A DNA stretch of 38,660 bases from Candidatus Pacearchaeota archaeon. Its GTDB lineage: Archaea > Nanobdellota > Nanobdellia > Pacearchaeales > GW2011-AR1. The stretch covers positions 79,437 through 118,096 of the forward strand of contig JAIFVX010000001.1 in the NCBI GenBank assembly GCA_019659125.1, in the 5' to 3' direction. The notes under the pieces were generated by a model. It had not been told where the DNA came from. It did not search any database and saw only the letters and a program-made list of their open reading frames with translations. Shown piece by piece: positions 1-7,833 of this stretch. How positions within the stretch are numbered: the first letter of the stretch is position 1; the number at the start of each line of letters is the position of its first letter. A program made the position numbers and the translations under genes.

Positions 1-271
1 ATTGTCCGGGAGCTTGCTCGTCCATTACCTTGAGAAGCAACATTCTGCATGCCTCCAAGGCATTGTCTCGAATCTGAACGCCTTCCTCTGAAATAAGCGA
101 TAAAGCAAAGGGATATGCTCCCTGATCATATGCCTTCTGGTCGCCCATATGGAACTTGACAATCTTCTGCCCAGGGACGGTCTTAATATATGCCTTGCTC
201 TTGCTTCTCGAATTCCGTGTATATGGCCTCGCAGGCTTCTTAGAATATGCTAATGCTTTTCGAAATGCCAT
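1..271 (-). CDS. rpl10e: Ribosomal protein L10e (uL16 family), 3' part outside window
   Basis: Large-subunit ribosomal protein of the L16/L10e family, which helps shape the A-site tRNA and GTPase-factor region of the ribosome. Translating the minus strand from the ATG at 269-271 gives a protein starting MAFRKALAYSKKPARPYTR. It continues through KIVKFHMGD and EEGVQIRDNALEACRMLL, which matches the archaeal L10e pattern in which NALEA is well conserved. Only about the first 90 residues are inside the window; the rest lies before base 1. The start overlaps the stop of the upstream L35Ae gene by one base (TAATG), so the two are probably co-transcribed and translationally coupled. Confidence 0.9.
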   Translation of the reverse strand, partial: MAFRKALAYSKKPARPYTRNSRSKSKAYIKTVPGQKIVKFHMGDQKAYDQGAYPFALSLISEEGVQIRDNALEACRMLLLKVMDEQAPGQ

Positions 272-540
272 TATTTCTTTGCTCCTTCATGCACTTCAAT
301 CTCAGTGGTGATAGCCTGTCCTGGCAATCCAGTCTCAAAGATAGCTCGTACAAGGCCCTTATTGCCATGCGCATCGCTGATCTTTCCATGTAATATCTTT
401 CCAGCAGGGCTCTTCCAGGTTACCTGCTTGCCAACAAGCTTCTTTGCATCTTCTCTGCTTGTAGCTCCAAGATCAAGCAAATAATGCTTTTCATGTAAAC
501 TATGTCTTCCTCGTCTGAATTGTACAACAATGCCTTTCAT
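271..540 (-). CDS. rpl35ae: Ribosomal protein L35Ae (eL33)
   Basis: Archaeal/eukaryotic-type large-subunit protein. The 89-residue product starts MKGIVVQFRRGRH and contains GKQVTWKSPAGK, HGNKGLVRAIFE and GLPGQA, all typical of the family in order and spacing. An ATG two codons upstream (546) is possible. I chose 540 because family members begin MKG, and because the TATA-like box at 561-570 is centred about 26 bases before it, the spacing seen at most promoters in this window. It is followed directly by L10e with a one-base stop/start overlap. Confidence 0.9.
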   Translation of the reverse strand: MKGIVVQFRRGRHSLHEKHYLLDLGATSREDAKKLVGKQVTWKSPAGKILHGKISDAHGNKGLVRAIFETGLPGQAITTEIEVHEGAKK

Positions 541-560
541 ATTCATCCCTGGAATTGAGG

Positions 561-570
561 CTTTTTAAAA
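561..570 (-). promoter_or_regulatory. TATA box of the L35Ae-L10e operon
   Basis: TTTTAAAAAG on the minus strand, centred about 26 bases before the ATG at 540. That predicts transcription starting at or next to the start codon. Inferred from position and sequence only. Confidence 0.55.
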
Positions 571-581
571 CTTATTGATGC

Positions 582-1331
582 TTATGTAATGTAATTGCCA
601 AAGCAGTGTGGAGGAGGATTTTGACCTTGATCTTGCTCTTTTGCATATTGAGCAGCGAGATCAATATAATCGGAAATGCTGACCGTTCCGTCTCGGTTAA
701 TATCAGCATTGTTACACCATGTGGGAGCACTGCAACCATCGTTGTTATATTGAGCACGGAATATATTAAGATCGTCTGCTCTCACATGGTTGTCCCTGTT
801 TATGTCAGCCCCACAGCACCATTCACCAGAAATATAAGGTATATTGTTGCAGTCAGTCTTTTTTCTCTCATCATCAGTCAGCTCATGATTGCCAAGTGTC
901 TTTCCCGTAATAGGTTGGCCCGTGTTAGGATTCGTAATAAGCGGGGCCAAAATGATCTTTTTCAAGGAATTAATGCTTCCACTATAATCAATAACGACTA
1001 CTGCAGTCTCAAACTCCTTCATAGCTTTAGTTTCATAATCTCTAAATACCTTCCTGGTTCCATCAAAACCTTCTAGAACAACATCAAATCCCACAACCTC
1101 TCCAGGTCCTGACTCTCTCTTGACCATGAATGTAGTAACCTTTGCATTCGTATAATCAATAACTGTTCCCCGGACAATGATAAGAGAGGAAATCAATGAC
1201 TCTGTCTCAATGGATTGGGCGCTTTTTTTTAAGGCAGGTTGCAAAAACGCCCAGACAAGGACAATAGCCGCGAGAACAAGCAGTATAACGAGCACTGTCG
1301 TGACGACATCGCTCAATCCTCTTTTTGACAT
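582..1331 (-). CDS. Type IV pilin-like protein with C-terminal dockerin repeats
   Basis: 249 residues. The N-terminus MSKRGLSDVV followed by a hydrophobic helix (about 8-28) is an archaeal class III signal peptide with likely cleavage after Gly5, as in proteins processed by PibD/FlaK-type prepilin peptidase. A beta-rich pilin core follows to about 145. The C-terminal part holds two dockerin-like calcium-binding repeats, GADINRDNHVRADDLNIF (174-191) and NADINRDGTVSISDYIDLAA (208-227), with Cys residues between them. An earlier start is possible, but the ATG at 1331 has GAGG before it and a TATA-like box (1352-1360) about 25 bases upstream. The next gene is a paralogue with the same N-terminal half. 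Role: probably a surface filament subunit or a surface protein anchored by its pilin helix. A partner for the dockerin is not visible here. Confidence 0.82.
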   Translation of the reverse strand: MSKRGLSDVVTTVLVILLVLAAIVLVWAFLQPALKKSAQSIETESLISSLIIVRGTVIDYTNAKVTTFMVKRESGPGEVVGFDVVLEGFDGTRKVFRDYETKAMKEFETAVVVIDYSGSINSLKKIILAPLITNPNTGQPITGKTLGNHELTDDERKKTDCNNIPYISGEWCCGADINRDNHVRADDLNIFRAQYNNDGCSAPTWCNNADINRDGTVSISDYIDLAAQYAKEQDQGQNPPPHCFGNYIT

Positions 1332-1391
1332 TTCCTCTAATATGCAAGCGTCTTTATAAATATGGTGAAACACATATGGGTGGATTTACTA

Positions 1392-2192
1392 TCAACCGGA
1401 CCCGGGCGGATTGCAATCGGTCTCTGACGTACATGAAAGGCACGCCTTAGTTCCTGTGAAAGAAAGGCCAGTTCCTTGATCTATACCAGTGCACGAGATA
1501 GTACCACTGTAGTCGCACACTTCTGGTCCATTAACAACCCCATCACCACATCTCTGAGTAGTTGTGCATGAGTTGTATCCTGTACAGTCAGACTTGCAGG
1601 TCTGCGTTCCTGAATACCCGCCGGTTGTAGTACATGATTGAGAACCGCCATCACAGACTTCGTTGCCTTCACGCACACCGTTGCCGCACACTGAAGGACT
1701 CCCACCGCCTCCAGAGCTGCTTCCAGTTCCCGTTCCGGAACTAACAGTAGTAATGCTAGGGATCTTTCCAGTGATTATCTTCCCTGTCTGAGAGTTTTTG
1801 ACCAAAGGAACAAGAAGGATTTTCTTGATGGATGAAAGAGAGGTGTAATTCACGCTTACGCGAGCCGTTTCAAAAGCCTTCAGTGCAGTCGACTCGTAAT
1901 TAGTAAACTTCTTGGTGTTTCCAGAGGCATCCTCAAGTATCACGTCAAAGCCTACCACTTCCTCACTACCGGCATTTTTCTTGACAATGAATGAAATGTT
2001 TGAGGTCGAAGTATTGTCAGAAATGCTCTTCGATACCACGACAAGAACGGCCGTCAGGGAGTTTGTCTCTACCTGCTCTCCCGCACTACGTATGCTAGGA
2101 GCCGTGAATTTCCACACAATTACGATTGCCGCCAAAACAAGAAGTATGATAAGAACAGTGGTGACGACATCGCTTAAACCCCTCTTAGACAT
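1392..2192 (-). CDS. Type IV pilin-like protein with C-terminal Cys-rich repeats
   Basis: 266 residues. The first 145 or so are clearly paralogous to the downstream pilin: MSKRGLSDVVTTVL signal, then VVGFDV, FETA and SIKKILLVPLV at matching positions. After a Ser/Gly linker (about 151-165) the C-terminus is Cys-rich, with two units beginning CGNGVREGNEVCD (169-181) and CGDGVVNGPEVCD (215-227). These resemble DUF4215/myxococcus-type disulfide repeats found in surface proteins. The ATG at 2192 is preceded by GATAGGA and by a TTTATAAAT box centred about 25 bases upstream; the GTG at 2201 is a less likely start. Likely an exported pilin or filament-associated adhesin. Disulfides would suit the DsbA-like protein at 32462. 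Confidence 0.8.
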   Translation of the reverse strand: MSKRGLSDVVTTVLIILLVLAAIVIVWKFTAPSIRSAGEQVETNSLTAVLVVVSKSISDNTSTSNISFIVKKNAGSEEVVGFDVILEDASGNTKKFTNYESTALKAFETARVSVNYTSLSSIKKILLVPLVKNSQTGKIITGKIPSITTVSSGTGTGSSSGGGGSPSVCGNGVREGNEVCDGGSQSCTTTGGYSGTQTCKSDCTGYNSCTTTQRCGDGVVNGPEVCDYSGTISCTGIDQGTGLSFTGTKACLSCTSETDCNPPGSG

Positions 2193-2228
2193 TCCTATCA
2201 CAGTAATCGGTGATTTATAAATATAACG

Positions 2229-4004
2229 TTAAAACAAGATATCAAAATTGCCCAGTTCTTTCTTGAGCATGACAATCGTCTCACCAGACAATGACAGCTT
2301 TGTCCTATCCTTGGTCTTTGCCAGTGCCTCTTCAAGTTCCTTTCTGTCTGAAGCATGAAGCTTTCCATTATGTAGTTTTTGCACTCCCTGTGCGCTAGCC
2401 ACAAATAAACCTGCATCCGTTAAAACAAGATCTGCTTTCATACCATTGTAGGATATCTGGACAATTCCTTTTTCCATAACGGCAAATTCTTTTCTTTGGG
2501 AGTATTCAATGAGTCCTGCAAGAAGATCGGTTGCATCCCTGCTTAAGCTTTGGAGTTCATTCTGGTTCAGTTTCTTCCCCTTTGTCTTCTTCTTGACATC
2601 CAAGATCTGATGAGCAATACTCTTCATTCGAGGATGCAGTTTTCCCGTTTTAATGAGCTTTGTTTCCAATTCCCTAACGAGATCCTCTTCTTTCTTATCC
2701 CCGAACAAGTTCTTTAGGAGAGAAAAGACATCTGAATGGATCTTCTCAGCAAGGTGCTCCTGCAAGCGCGCTTCCAGTTTCTCTCGCAACTGCTTCATCT
2801 TCTTGACATACTCTTCAGATTCATGCATAAGAACATCAACTTCCTTCCCTGAGATGGCAGTTAGCTTTCCATGCTCATAATCCTTGTATAATCCAACAAC
2901 CTTCTCAAGAGTCTTAAGTGTATTCAGATCCATGATTTTTTCCTTGTCAACAAACAGCTTCTTGACGTCAGCAACGACCGTCTTTGGAACTGGTGGTGCT
3001 TCACCCGCTAACATCATGAGTGCTTGCGTAGGAGTAATGATTCCCCAATAAATATCAACCATTGCATCCAACAATCTTCGTTTTACCATGGAGTCAGTTT
3101 GATCACCAGACTTCATGAACATGTCAACAGCCTCGGGACTTGGCTTGATCTTTCCCATTTTCAACAATAATTTCCACGGGATGAAGGTTCCCCGATCATA
3201 GAATGGAATTCCATCTCGGATGAACGTGAACATGACAGGATGAGCATCCTTGACAGACTGCCAGAAATCAGTCAGTAAATAGACTTGTACATTAAGGATA
3301 TTCTTCACGCCTGCGAGAGCAGATGCCTCTCTGATATAATCGTGAATAATACCTCGCAATTTCTCAAGCAGTTCGATCCTGCTCATTCTCTTGACATCCG
3401 TATCATCAATAATGACAAAAGTATCAACATCACTATCCTTTCCAGCAGTTCCACGAACAAGACTGCCTCCAATAACGTAGCTAGCGACATATTTCTCAAA
3501 CTTTCGCAAGACGAGAGACTTGTGGATGCTTGCAACTCTCAATGCCCCCAAAAATCCTTTATCATGGAGGGGGAAACTTGCAGAAACAGCATCAAGAAAC
3601 TCATACTTGCTGTCAAGTCCATAATTCCATAAGTCTATGGGGGTCTTGACATGGAGCCATGCATTCTCCTTAGTATCCTTCAGCATCTTCACTGCCTCTG
3701 GCTTTATCTTTGCCAAGTTCTTATAGTGGTCCTCAGGAATGATCATAATCAAGTGTAAGGGTTTCGCTGCAGCTACTTCCTTGGGTATTTGTTCATCTTC
3801 TTCAAACAAAGGAGAGGCAGTTGCAGGTATAAGGCCGAGAGCCATAGTAAACGGATACTTCTTGATCAATGCTTTCTTAAAATTCTCAAATTTATCCCGA
3901 AGCTTCTCGATCTCACTCAAGGTAGGCTGATGTTGTGTAGGTTCTGGCTTGTCATACTTTCTCGAAGAAATCTCACCCGTAAGACCTTTGTTCTTATCAT
4001 CCAT
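2229..4004 (-). CDS. Large nucleotidyltransferase-fold protein of unknown role
   Basis: 591 residues, no signal peptide. Residues 179-198 carry a Pol-beta-type nucleotidyltransferase signature: G-S, ten residues, then D-V-D (Asp192, Asp194), in the context GGSLVRGTAGKDSDVDTFVI. In this fold the two Asp bind metal. The third carboxylate expected in a later strand is not obvious, since the likely strand NVQVYLLTDFW has Gln. The surrounding regions are helical and charged: an N-terminal part of about 170 residues and a long Lys/Glu-rich middle (380-530) with coiled-coil character. Substrate unknown. TATA-like box at 4025-4034. The gene diverges from 4110. Confidence 0.72.
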   Translation of the reverse strand: MDDKNKGLTGEISSRKYDKPEPTQHQPTLSEIEKLRDKFENFKKALIKKYPFTMALGLIPATASPLFEEDEQIPKEVAAAKPLHLIMIIPEDHYKNLAKIKPEAVKMLKDTKENAWLHVKTPIDLWNYGLDSKYEFLDAVSASFPLHDKGFLGALRVASIHKSLVLRKFEKYVASYVIGGSLVRGTAGKDSDVDTFVIIDDTDVKRMSRIELLEKLRGIIHDYIREASALAGVKNILNVQVYLLTDFWQSVKDAHPVMFTFIRDGIPFYDRGTFIPWKLLLKMGKIKPSPEAVDMFMKSGDQTDSMVKRRLLDAMVDIYWGIITPTQALMMLAGEAPPVPKTVVADVKKLFVDKEKIMDLNTLKTLEKVVGLYKDYEHGKLTAISGKEVDVLMHESEEYVKKMKQLREKLEARLQEHLAEKIHSDVFSLLKNLFGDKKEEDLVRELETKLIKTGKLHPRMKSIAHQILDVKKKTKGKKLNQNELQSLSRDATDLLAGLIEYSQRKEFAVMEKGIVQISYNGMKADLVLTDAGLFVASAQGVQKLHNGKLHASDRKELEEALAKTKDRTKLSLSGETIVMLKKELGNFDILF

Positions 4005-4109
4005 GCCTGGAAAAAGTAAAAGTTCATATTTAAATTTATCTGTACCTTTTCAATGGTAACAAAGTATACTTTCGATTAGTTTTTAAGGATAGAAACCAGT
4101 TGTTATCTG

Positions 4110-4388
4110 ATGAGACTTCCTCATGTTAAAAGAAAGGTGATGGTCACGCTCCTTTTTTCAATATTAGCCTCCATCGGGGGAATAATTCATGGGTTGTTCT
4201 TTGATGTAGATATTACTCAGCTGAAAAGACTTTCACTTGAAGGATTCCTGTTAACATTTCTCGTGGTTTTCCCTACATTGTTACTATTAGAATGGATTTT
4301 TGACTTAGAAGACAAGGAAGAATTCAAGAGCTTAGAAAAAAGGATAAGTAACTTAGAAAAAGAGAATAGATGGAAAAACAAACAGTAA
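4110..4388 (+). CDS. Small two-helix membrane protein
   Basis: 92 residues. Two hydrophobic segments (about 12-30 and 44-63) are followed by a charged, probably coiled-coil tail (about 65-92, rich in Glu and Lys). Family not recognised. Its last 19 bases overlap the start of the VIT1/CCC1-like transporter, so the two are likely co-expressed and might work together, but nothing in the sequence proves this. A TATA-like run (TTTTTAAGG, about 4079-4087) lies about 27 bases before the ATG. Confidence 0.65.
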   Translation: MRLPHVKRKVMVTLLFSILASIGGIIHGLFFDVDITQLKRLSLEGFLLTFLVVFPTLLLLEWIFDLEDKEEFKSLEKRISNLEKENRWKNKQ

Positions 4389-4870
4389 GGAAGAAATATC
4401 TTCCAGAATTCGTGTATGGGGGAATTGACGGGGCAGTCACCACCTTCGCAGTTGTTGCAGGGGCACTGGGAGCATCACTAAGCTCCGGAATTGTGGTCAT
4501 TCTTGGATTTGCAAATCTTGGAGCTGATGGATTCTCGATGGCAATCTCCAATTACCTGTCAACCAAATCAGACGAAACAAAGACAAAAATACCTATAAAA
4601 TCAGCTTTCGCCACCTTCCTCTCATTCATCCTTATTGGTTTCATCCCCTTAATTTCCTTCGTCATATCATTCTTTAATCCATCACTGGCACGCTATCAAT
4701 TTACATTTTCAATCATTCTGACAGGAATGGCACTTCTTATCGTGGGGGCAGTCAAGGGGAAGATCATGAGAAAGAATCAATTATTGTCATCCCTTGAAAC
4801 TCTTATCATTGGAGGATGCGCGGCTGCAGTCGCCTTCCTTGTCGGCTATGCACTACAAAGCCTCGCGTAA
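4370..4870 (+). CDS. VIT1/CCC1-family transporter, short form
   Basis: 166 residues with about five membrane segments. The N-terminal GGIDGAVTTFAVVAGALGA and the following NLGADGFSMAISNYLSTKS are hallmark motifs of the VIT1/CCC1 family, which moves iron or manganese across membranes. Classical members have about 230 residues with a cytoplasmic metal-binding helical insert after the second helix. Here that region is only a short charged loop (about 66-74), so this is a reduced form. Substrate inferred from family only. It ends directly next to the stop of the convergent small gene at 4871. Confidence 0.83.
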   Translation: MEKQTVRKKYLPEFVYGGIDGAVTTFAVVAGALGASLSSGIVVILGFANLGADGFSMAISNYLSTKSDETKTKIPIKSAFATFLSFILIGFIPLISFVISFFNPSLARYQFTFSIILTGMALLIVGAVKGKIMRKNQLLSSLETLIIGGCAAAVAFLVGYALQSLA

Positions 4871-5062
4871 TTATGCTCCTAGAAACTTAAGAAGCTCGTA
4901 GACTAAGAATGCAGGCCACAGCAGTGCCTTGAGTATGCCAAGAACTCCCATCCAGAAACCCGTCGAATTGGAAATATAATAGATCGCAGCTCCGATGACA
5001 CCCAATCCATACACGGCACCTCCGGACTTATGAAAGACCTTCTTGTGTATAATGTGGGCCAT
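4871..5062 (-). CDS. Small membrane protein, unknown
   Basis: 63 residues starting MAHIIHKKVFHKSGG, with two hydrophobic segments (about 17-35 and 40-60). Function not recognised. The longer reading frame to 5131 would run through the tRNA-Val gene. The ATG at 5062 is preferred: TTTAGGT precedes it and a TTTAAAT box is centred at about 5087, 25 bases upstream. Tail-to-tail with the VIT1-like gene, with no bases between the stops. Confidence 0.65.
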   Translation of the reverse strand: MAHIIHKKVFHKSGGAVYGLGVIGAAIYYISNSTGFWMGVLGILKALLWPAFLVYELLKFLGA

Positions 5063-5102
5063 ACCTAAAACAAAGAAATGATCTTTAAATATCTTATGAG
5101 AA

Positions 5103-5174
5103 TGGCCCCTACCAGAATCGAACTGGTGCATGCTCGGTGTAAACGAGCCGGTCTAACCACTAGCCTAAGGGGCC
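5103..5174 (-). tRNA. tRNA-Val (anticodon TAC)
   Basis: 72 nt without encoded CCA. The acceptor pairs GGCCCCT with AGGGGCC, the anticodon stem GCTCG/CGAGC encloses loop TTTACAC (anticodon TAC), and the T arm is ACCAG-TTCGATT-CTGGT. The D stem GGCT/GACC has one C-A mismatch and a T-G pair, but all other features are standard. Head-to-head with the gene at 5256. Confidence 0.93.
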
Positions 5175-5255
5175 TGAAACACTCAATAAAGGACGCTTTT
5201 TAAGATTGTCGTTTATCATCATTAATTTTATAAGATACCCTAAACAACATAGGGA

Positions 5256-5777
5256 ATGGTAAAAGGTAAGAGTGGACGGGTATCGACAAATCAACAGAAG
5301 ATACATTCAGTACGAGAGGCATACCGAGATGACCTCAGAGCAAGAATTATCTCTGGTAAAACCAAGGATTCTTTCACACTCGATAACCCTATTAAATATA
5401 TTACAAACACAAACCTATGTGTTCAATTCTATGCTAACAAAGTTGACAAAAAGCCATTTATGGAACTCTATTACCTTGGCTTGAAAGAAGATGGAAATGG
5501 ACAGCACGAATATTTGATCGATATCCAACCACGAGGGCAAACCATTGCAGAGGAAAGAAGTGCTGAGGAACTTGAAATAAAAGTCATAACTACGGAAAAA
5601 GACTCGTCATATGTCCCAGACAAAAATGACATCCATGAAAGGCAAGGAAGCACCAAGCACCTCTTCTATGATCCAAATAAGGTAACACGAAGAAAAGAAA
5701 GAGCATATAAAGAAGAGGAAGATCAACCAACCATAGAGGACATAGAGAAGATAGCAAGAAACCCTGAAGCGGCTTGA
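5256..5777 (+). CDS. Hypothetical charged protein
   Basis: 173 residues, soluble, no signal peptide. Residues 45-110 look strand-rich (for example NLCVQFYANK and FMELYYLGL). The C-terminal third is very rich in Lys, Arg and Glu and probably helical or disordered. Family not recognised. The ATG is preceded by TAGGGA and by a TTTTATAAG box centred about 26 bases upstream. It lies between tRNA-Val (divergent) and tRNA-Gly (same strand, 43 bases downstream), just outside the integrated element. Confidence 0.62.
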   Translation: MVKGKSGRVSTNQQKIHSVREAYRDDLRARIISGKTKDSFTLDNPIKYITNTNLCVQFYANKVDKKPFMELYYLGLKEDGNGQHEYLIDIQPRGQTIAEERSAEELEIKVITTEKDSSYVPDKNDIHERQGSTKHLFYDPNKVTRRKERAYKEEEDQPTIEDIEKIARNPEAA

Positions 5778-5820
5778 GCATTGATAATCTTTAAATAACA
5801 TCTTTTTATAGGAATTATAA

Positions 5821-5891
5821 GCGCTAGTAGTATAATGGTAGTACGCCTCGTTGCCAACGAGGTGGCCCGGGTTCGATCCCCGGCTTGCGCA
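5821..5891 (+). tRNA. tRNA-Gly (anticodon GCC), attachment site of the integrated element
   Basis: 71 nt without encoded CCA. D stem GTAT/GTAC, anticodon stem CCTCG/CGAGG with loop TTGCCAA (anticodon GCC), T arm CCGGG-TTCGATC-CCCGG. The acceptor GCGCTAG against CTTGCGC leaves a T-T mismatch at pair 5-68. Its last 11 bases plus one flanking base recur at 9902-9913, and a recombinase gene follows 56 bases downstream. This marks the tRNA 3' end as the integration site; the tRNA itself stays complete. Confidence 0.95.
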
Positions 5892-5892
5892 T
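5881..5892 (+). repeat. Left attachment repeat (attL core)
   Basis: CGGCTTGCGCAT: the last 11 bases of tRNA-Gly plus one base. Exact copy at 9902-9913 in the same orientation. Confidence 0.8.
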
Positions 5893-5895
5893 TCT

Positions 5896-5910
5896 AGAAT
5901 TGTTCAATGC
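5896..5910 (+). repeat. Left inner inverted repeat, possible recombinase arm site
   Basis: AGAATTGTTCAATGC. Its reverse complement occurs at 9879-9893 with one mismatch (14 of 15). The placement three bases inside the left attachment repeat suggests a recombinase-binding arm; binding is inferred. Confidence 0.55.
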
Positions 5911-5947
5911 TCCACCAGTCATCGACCTTTATTAGGCAGAAAAGAGA

Positions 5948-7138
5948 ATGAAAATCATGGATTTGTACAACAAGCAGGGAATGTTCGATACAACAGTAAG
6001 AAACATACAAAAGTCGCCAAACATCCTTTCTGAAAACAAAAAGACCATTCTTCGGTTTATAGATCACTTGAGAAGTGAAAACATAAGCATAGCAAGGATC
6101 ACTCGCTGCCTCTTTGATCTGAAGAGATATGACCGTTTACTCAGTAAACCCTTCCAGGAAGCCAATAAAGACGATATACGAAGGGTTGTAGGAGAAGTTA
6201 ATGGATCTCCATTAAGTGAGGCAAGCAAGAAAGAGATGAAGCTTATGATACGAAAGGTCCATTGTTTTATCAAAGGAGTTGAAGGGAAGGATTATCCTGA
6301 AGAGGTGAAATGGATATCTCTAAGAATGCCTTCCAATCATAAGAAACTGCCTGAAGAGCTTCTGACCGAAGAAGAAATACAGGCGCTCGTACGAGGATGT
6401 ACGAATACTCGTGATAAAGCATTAATCATGACTCTTGCAGAATCAGGTTGTAGAGTATCGGAGATAGGCACGAGGCAGATCAAGCATATCTCATTCGAAG
6501 AATATGGCACTCGGATAACAGTAGATGGGAAGACGGGAATGAGAAAGATCCTTGTCATTCACAGCACTCCATACTTACAAGAATGGATCAATAACCATCC
6601 ACATAATGATGATCCAGAAGCTGCTCTATGGTATAATCCTCAAAAGAGTGAGTTCCTGTGCTATGCCCGAATATCTCATATCTTGAAGGGAGCTGCAAAG
6701 AAAGCGAGAATAAAGAAGAAGGTCCATCTCCACCTCTTACGGCATTCAAGGGCCACTCAACTTGCATCAGTCATGTCCGACGCCCAACTCAAAACATATT
6801 TGGGATGGACTGCAGGCTCAAAAATGGCTAGTACCTATATCCACATGTCTGGAAAAGACACGGATAGTGCATTACTAAAGGCAAGTGGTATAGAAATAAA
6901 GAGGGAACATGAAAAACCTCTGCTTCAAAGCACACTATGTCTACGATGCAAAAGCAACAATAAAGGTACTAATCGCTGTTGCTATCATTGTGGCTTTATC
7001 TTAGATAACGAAGCAGCCAAGGAGGTCCTTGTGCAAGACACTAACCAAAAAGACATGAACCACGCCTTGGACATCCTCATTAGAGATCCCGAAGTTCTTA
7101 CTCTTCTTACACGCAAACTCAAGGAGCTTCGAGCATGA
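5948..7138 (+). CDS. Tyrosine recombinase/integrase with C-terminal zinc ribbon
   Basis: 396 residues, phage-integrase superfamily. An N-terminal helical SAM-like core-binding domain (about 15-120) is followed by the catalytic domain. ESGCRVSEIG carries the first catalytic Arg (about 169). HLHLLRHSRAT (about 263-273) holds the H-x-x-R pair, and GWTAGSKMASTYIHMSG carries the nucleophilic Tyr. After the catalytic domain, CLRCKSNNKGTNRCCYHCG (about 328-346) is a probable zinc ribbon, a common extra in archaeal recombinases. AGAGA precedes the ATG. Its position directly after a tRNA with repeated 3' end fits the integrase of the element. The stop overlaps the ATG at 7135 (ATGA). Confidence 0.93.
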   Translation: MKIMDLYNKQGMFDTTVRNIQKSPNILSENKKTILRFIDHLRSENISIARITRCLFDLKRYDRLLSKPFQEANKDDIRRVVGEVNGSPLSEASKKEMKLMIRKVHCFIKGVEGKDYPEEVKWISLRMPSNHKKLPEELLTEEEIQALVRGCTNTRDKALIMTLAESGCRVSEIGTRQIKHISFEEYGTRITVDGKTGMRKILVIHSTPYLQEWINNHPHNDDPEAALWYNPQKSEFLCYARISHILKGAAKKARIKKKVHLHLLRHSRATQLASVMSDAQLKTYLGWTAGSKMASTYIHMSGKDTDSALLKASGIEIKREHEKPLLQSTLCLRCKSNNKGTNRCCYHCGFILDNEAAKEVLVQDTNQKDMNHALDILIRDPEVLTLLTRKLKELRA

Positions 7139-7166
7139 TTGGAAAGGTTTATAAGGTTCTAAATAT

Positions 7167-7182
7167 AGGACTATATAGTCCT
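7167..7182. promoter_or_regulatory. Perfect palindrome over a TATA box, likely operator
   Basis: AGGACTATATAGTCCT is a perfect 16-bp palindrome. Its CTATATAG core is centred about 26 bases before the ATG at 7201, where the TATA box is expected. TATAGGACT is repeated directly at 7164-7172 and 7186-7194, 22 bases apart, about two helical turns. A repressor bound here would block the TATA-binding protein. The HTH-bearing product of the next gene is the obvious candidate (inference). Confidence 0.65.
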
Positions 7183-7200
7183 CTTTATAGGACTTATGAC

Positions 7201-7833
7201 ATGTACATCCTCAACGAAGAACATAAGATCAGTGCGGCTTTCCTTCAGAAGCCGTGGAAACAACTTACCTATTTGGAAATCCGCAAGCTTTCAGGCAAGA
7301 AGTCAAAAAGCTATATTTATCGAGCACTCAGTCATCTTATGAATCAACAAGTTATTAATACGGAACAAGTTGGGAAATCTCTGTTATACGGCCTTACTCT
7401 AGATTCTACCAGCACACAATCATACCTTGGGGCATTAAGTGAATATCTCGCATGGCAATTTACTCATGTGCCGGAACATATTGTAGAGAACCTTGCAAGC
7501 AAAGTCCGCACTATTACTCCTTTTTTCGTGTTTATTGTTACCGGTAGTTATGCCAAGAAAACTCAAACCAAAAAATCAGATCTTGACGTGACTATCATTT
7601 GCGATGATCATATTGATCCAAAAGCGATTGAAGCAGAGATTGGCCATGAAGCCAAGCTTAGCATCCCACAAGTGCATCTCTTTGTCTTTAGGAAGAAAGA
7701 TTTTCTTGAAATGTTGGTAAACAAGGAGTTTAACTATGGGAAAGAAGTTGCGCGTAACAACATGATTTTCTTTGGAGGAAATATATATTACAGCATTCTC
7801 AACGAGGCAATTGGACATGGATTCAGAGGTTGA
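7201..7833 (+). CDS. Winged-helix/nucleotidyltransferase (MNT) fusion, probable antitoxin
   Basis: 210 residues from the ATG at 7201. The N-terminal 60 or so look like a winged helix (LTYLEIRKLSGKKSKSYIYR, about 22-41). The C-terminal part is a minimal nucleotidyltransferase with a textbook motif: GS, ten residues, then DLD, in GSYAKKTQTKKSDLDV. MNT proteins of this type next to HEPN proteins act in known systems (MntA/HepT) as antitoxins that adenylylate the toxin; the role here is inferred from that. The frame also opens at 7135, overlapping the recombinase stop. The palindrome/TATA at 7167-7182 lies inside that extension, so 7201 is preferred. The stop overlaps the HEPN start. Confidence 0.82.
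   Translation: MYILNEEHKISAAFLQKPWKQLTYLEIRKLSGKKSKSYIYRALSHLMNQQVINTEQVGKSLLYGLTLDSTSTQSYLGALSEYLAWQFTHVPEHIVENLASKVRTITPFFVFIVTGSYAKKTQTKKSDLDVTIICDDHIDPKAIEAEIGHEAKLSIPQVHLFVFRKKDFLEMLVNKEFNYGKEVARNNMIFFGGNIYYSILNEAIGHGFRG

Noticed and set aside
5063-5131. Extension of the small membrane protein over tRNA-Val
   Set aside because: The codons would come from the tRNA gene itself, and a promoter box lies just upstream of the internal ATG at 5062.
5103-5174. tRNA-Val as a pseudogene because of the C-A mismatch in the D stem
   Set aside because: All other stems pair fully, and the loops and anticodon are intact, so a functional gene is more likely.
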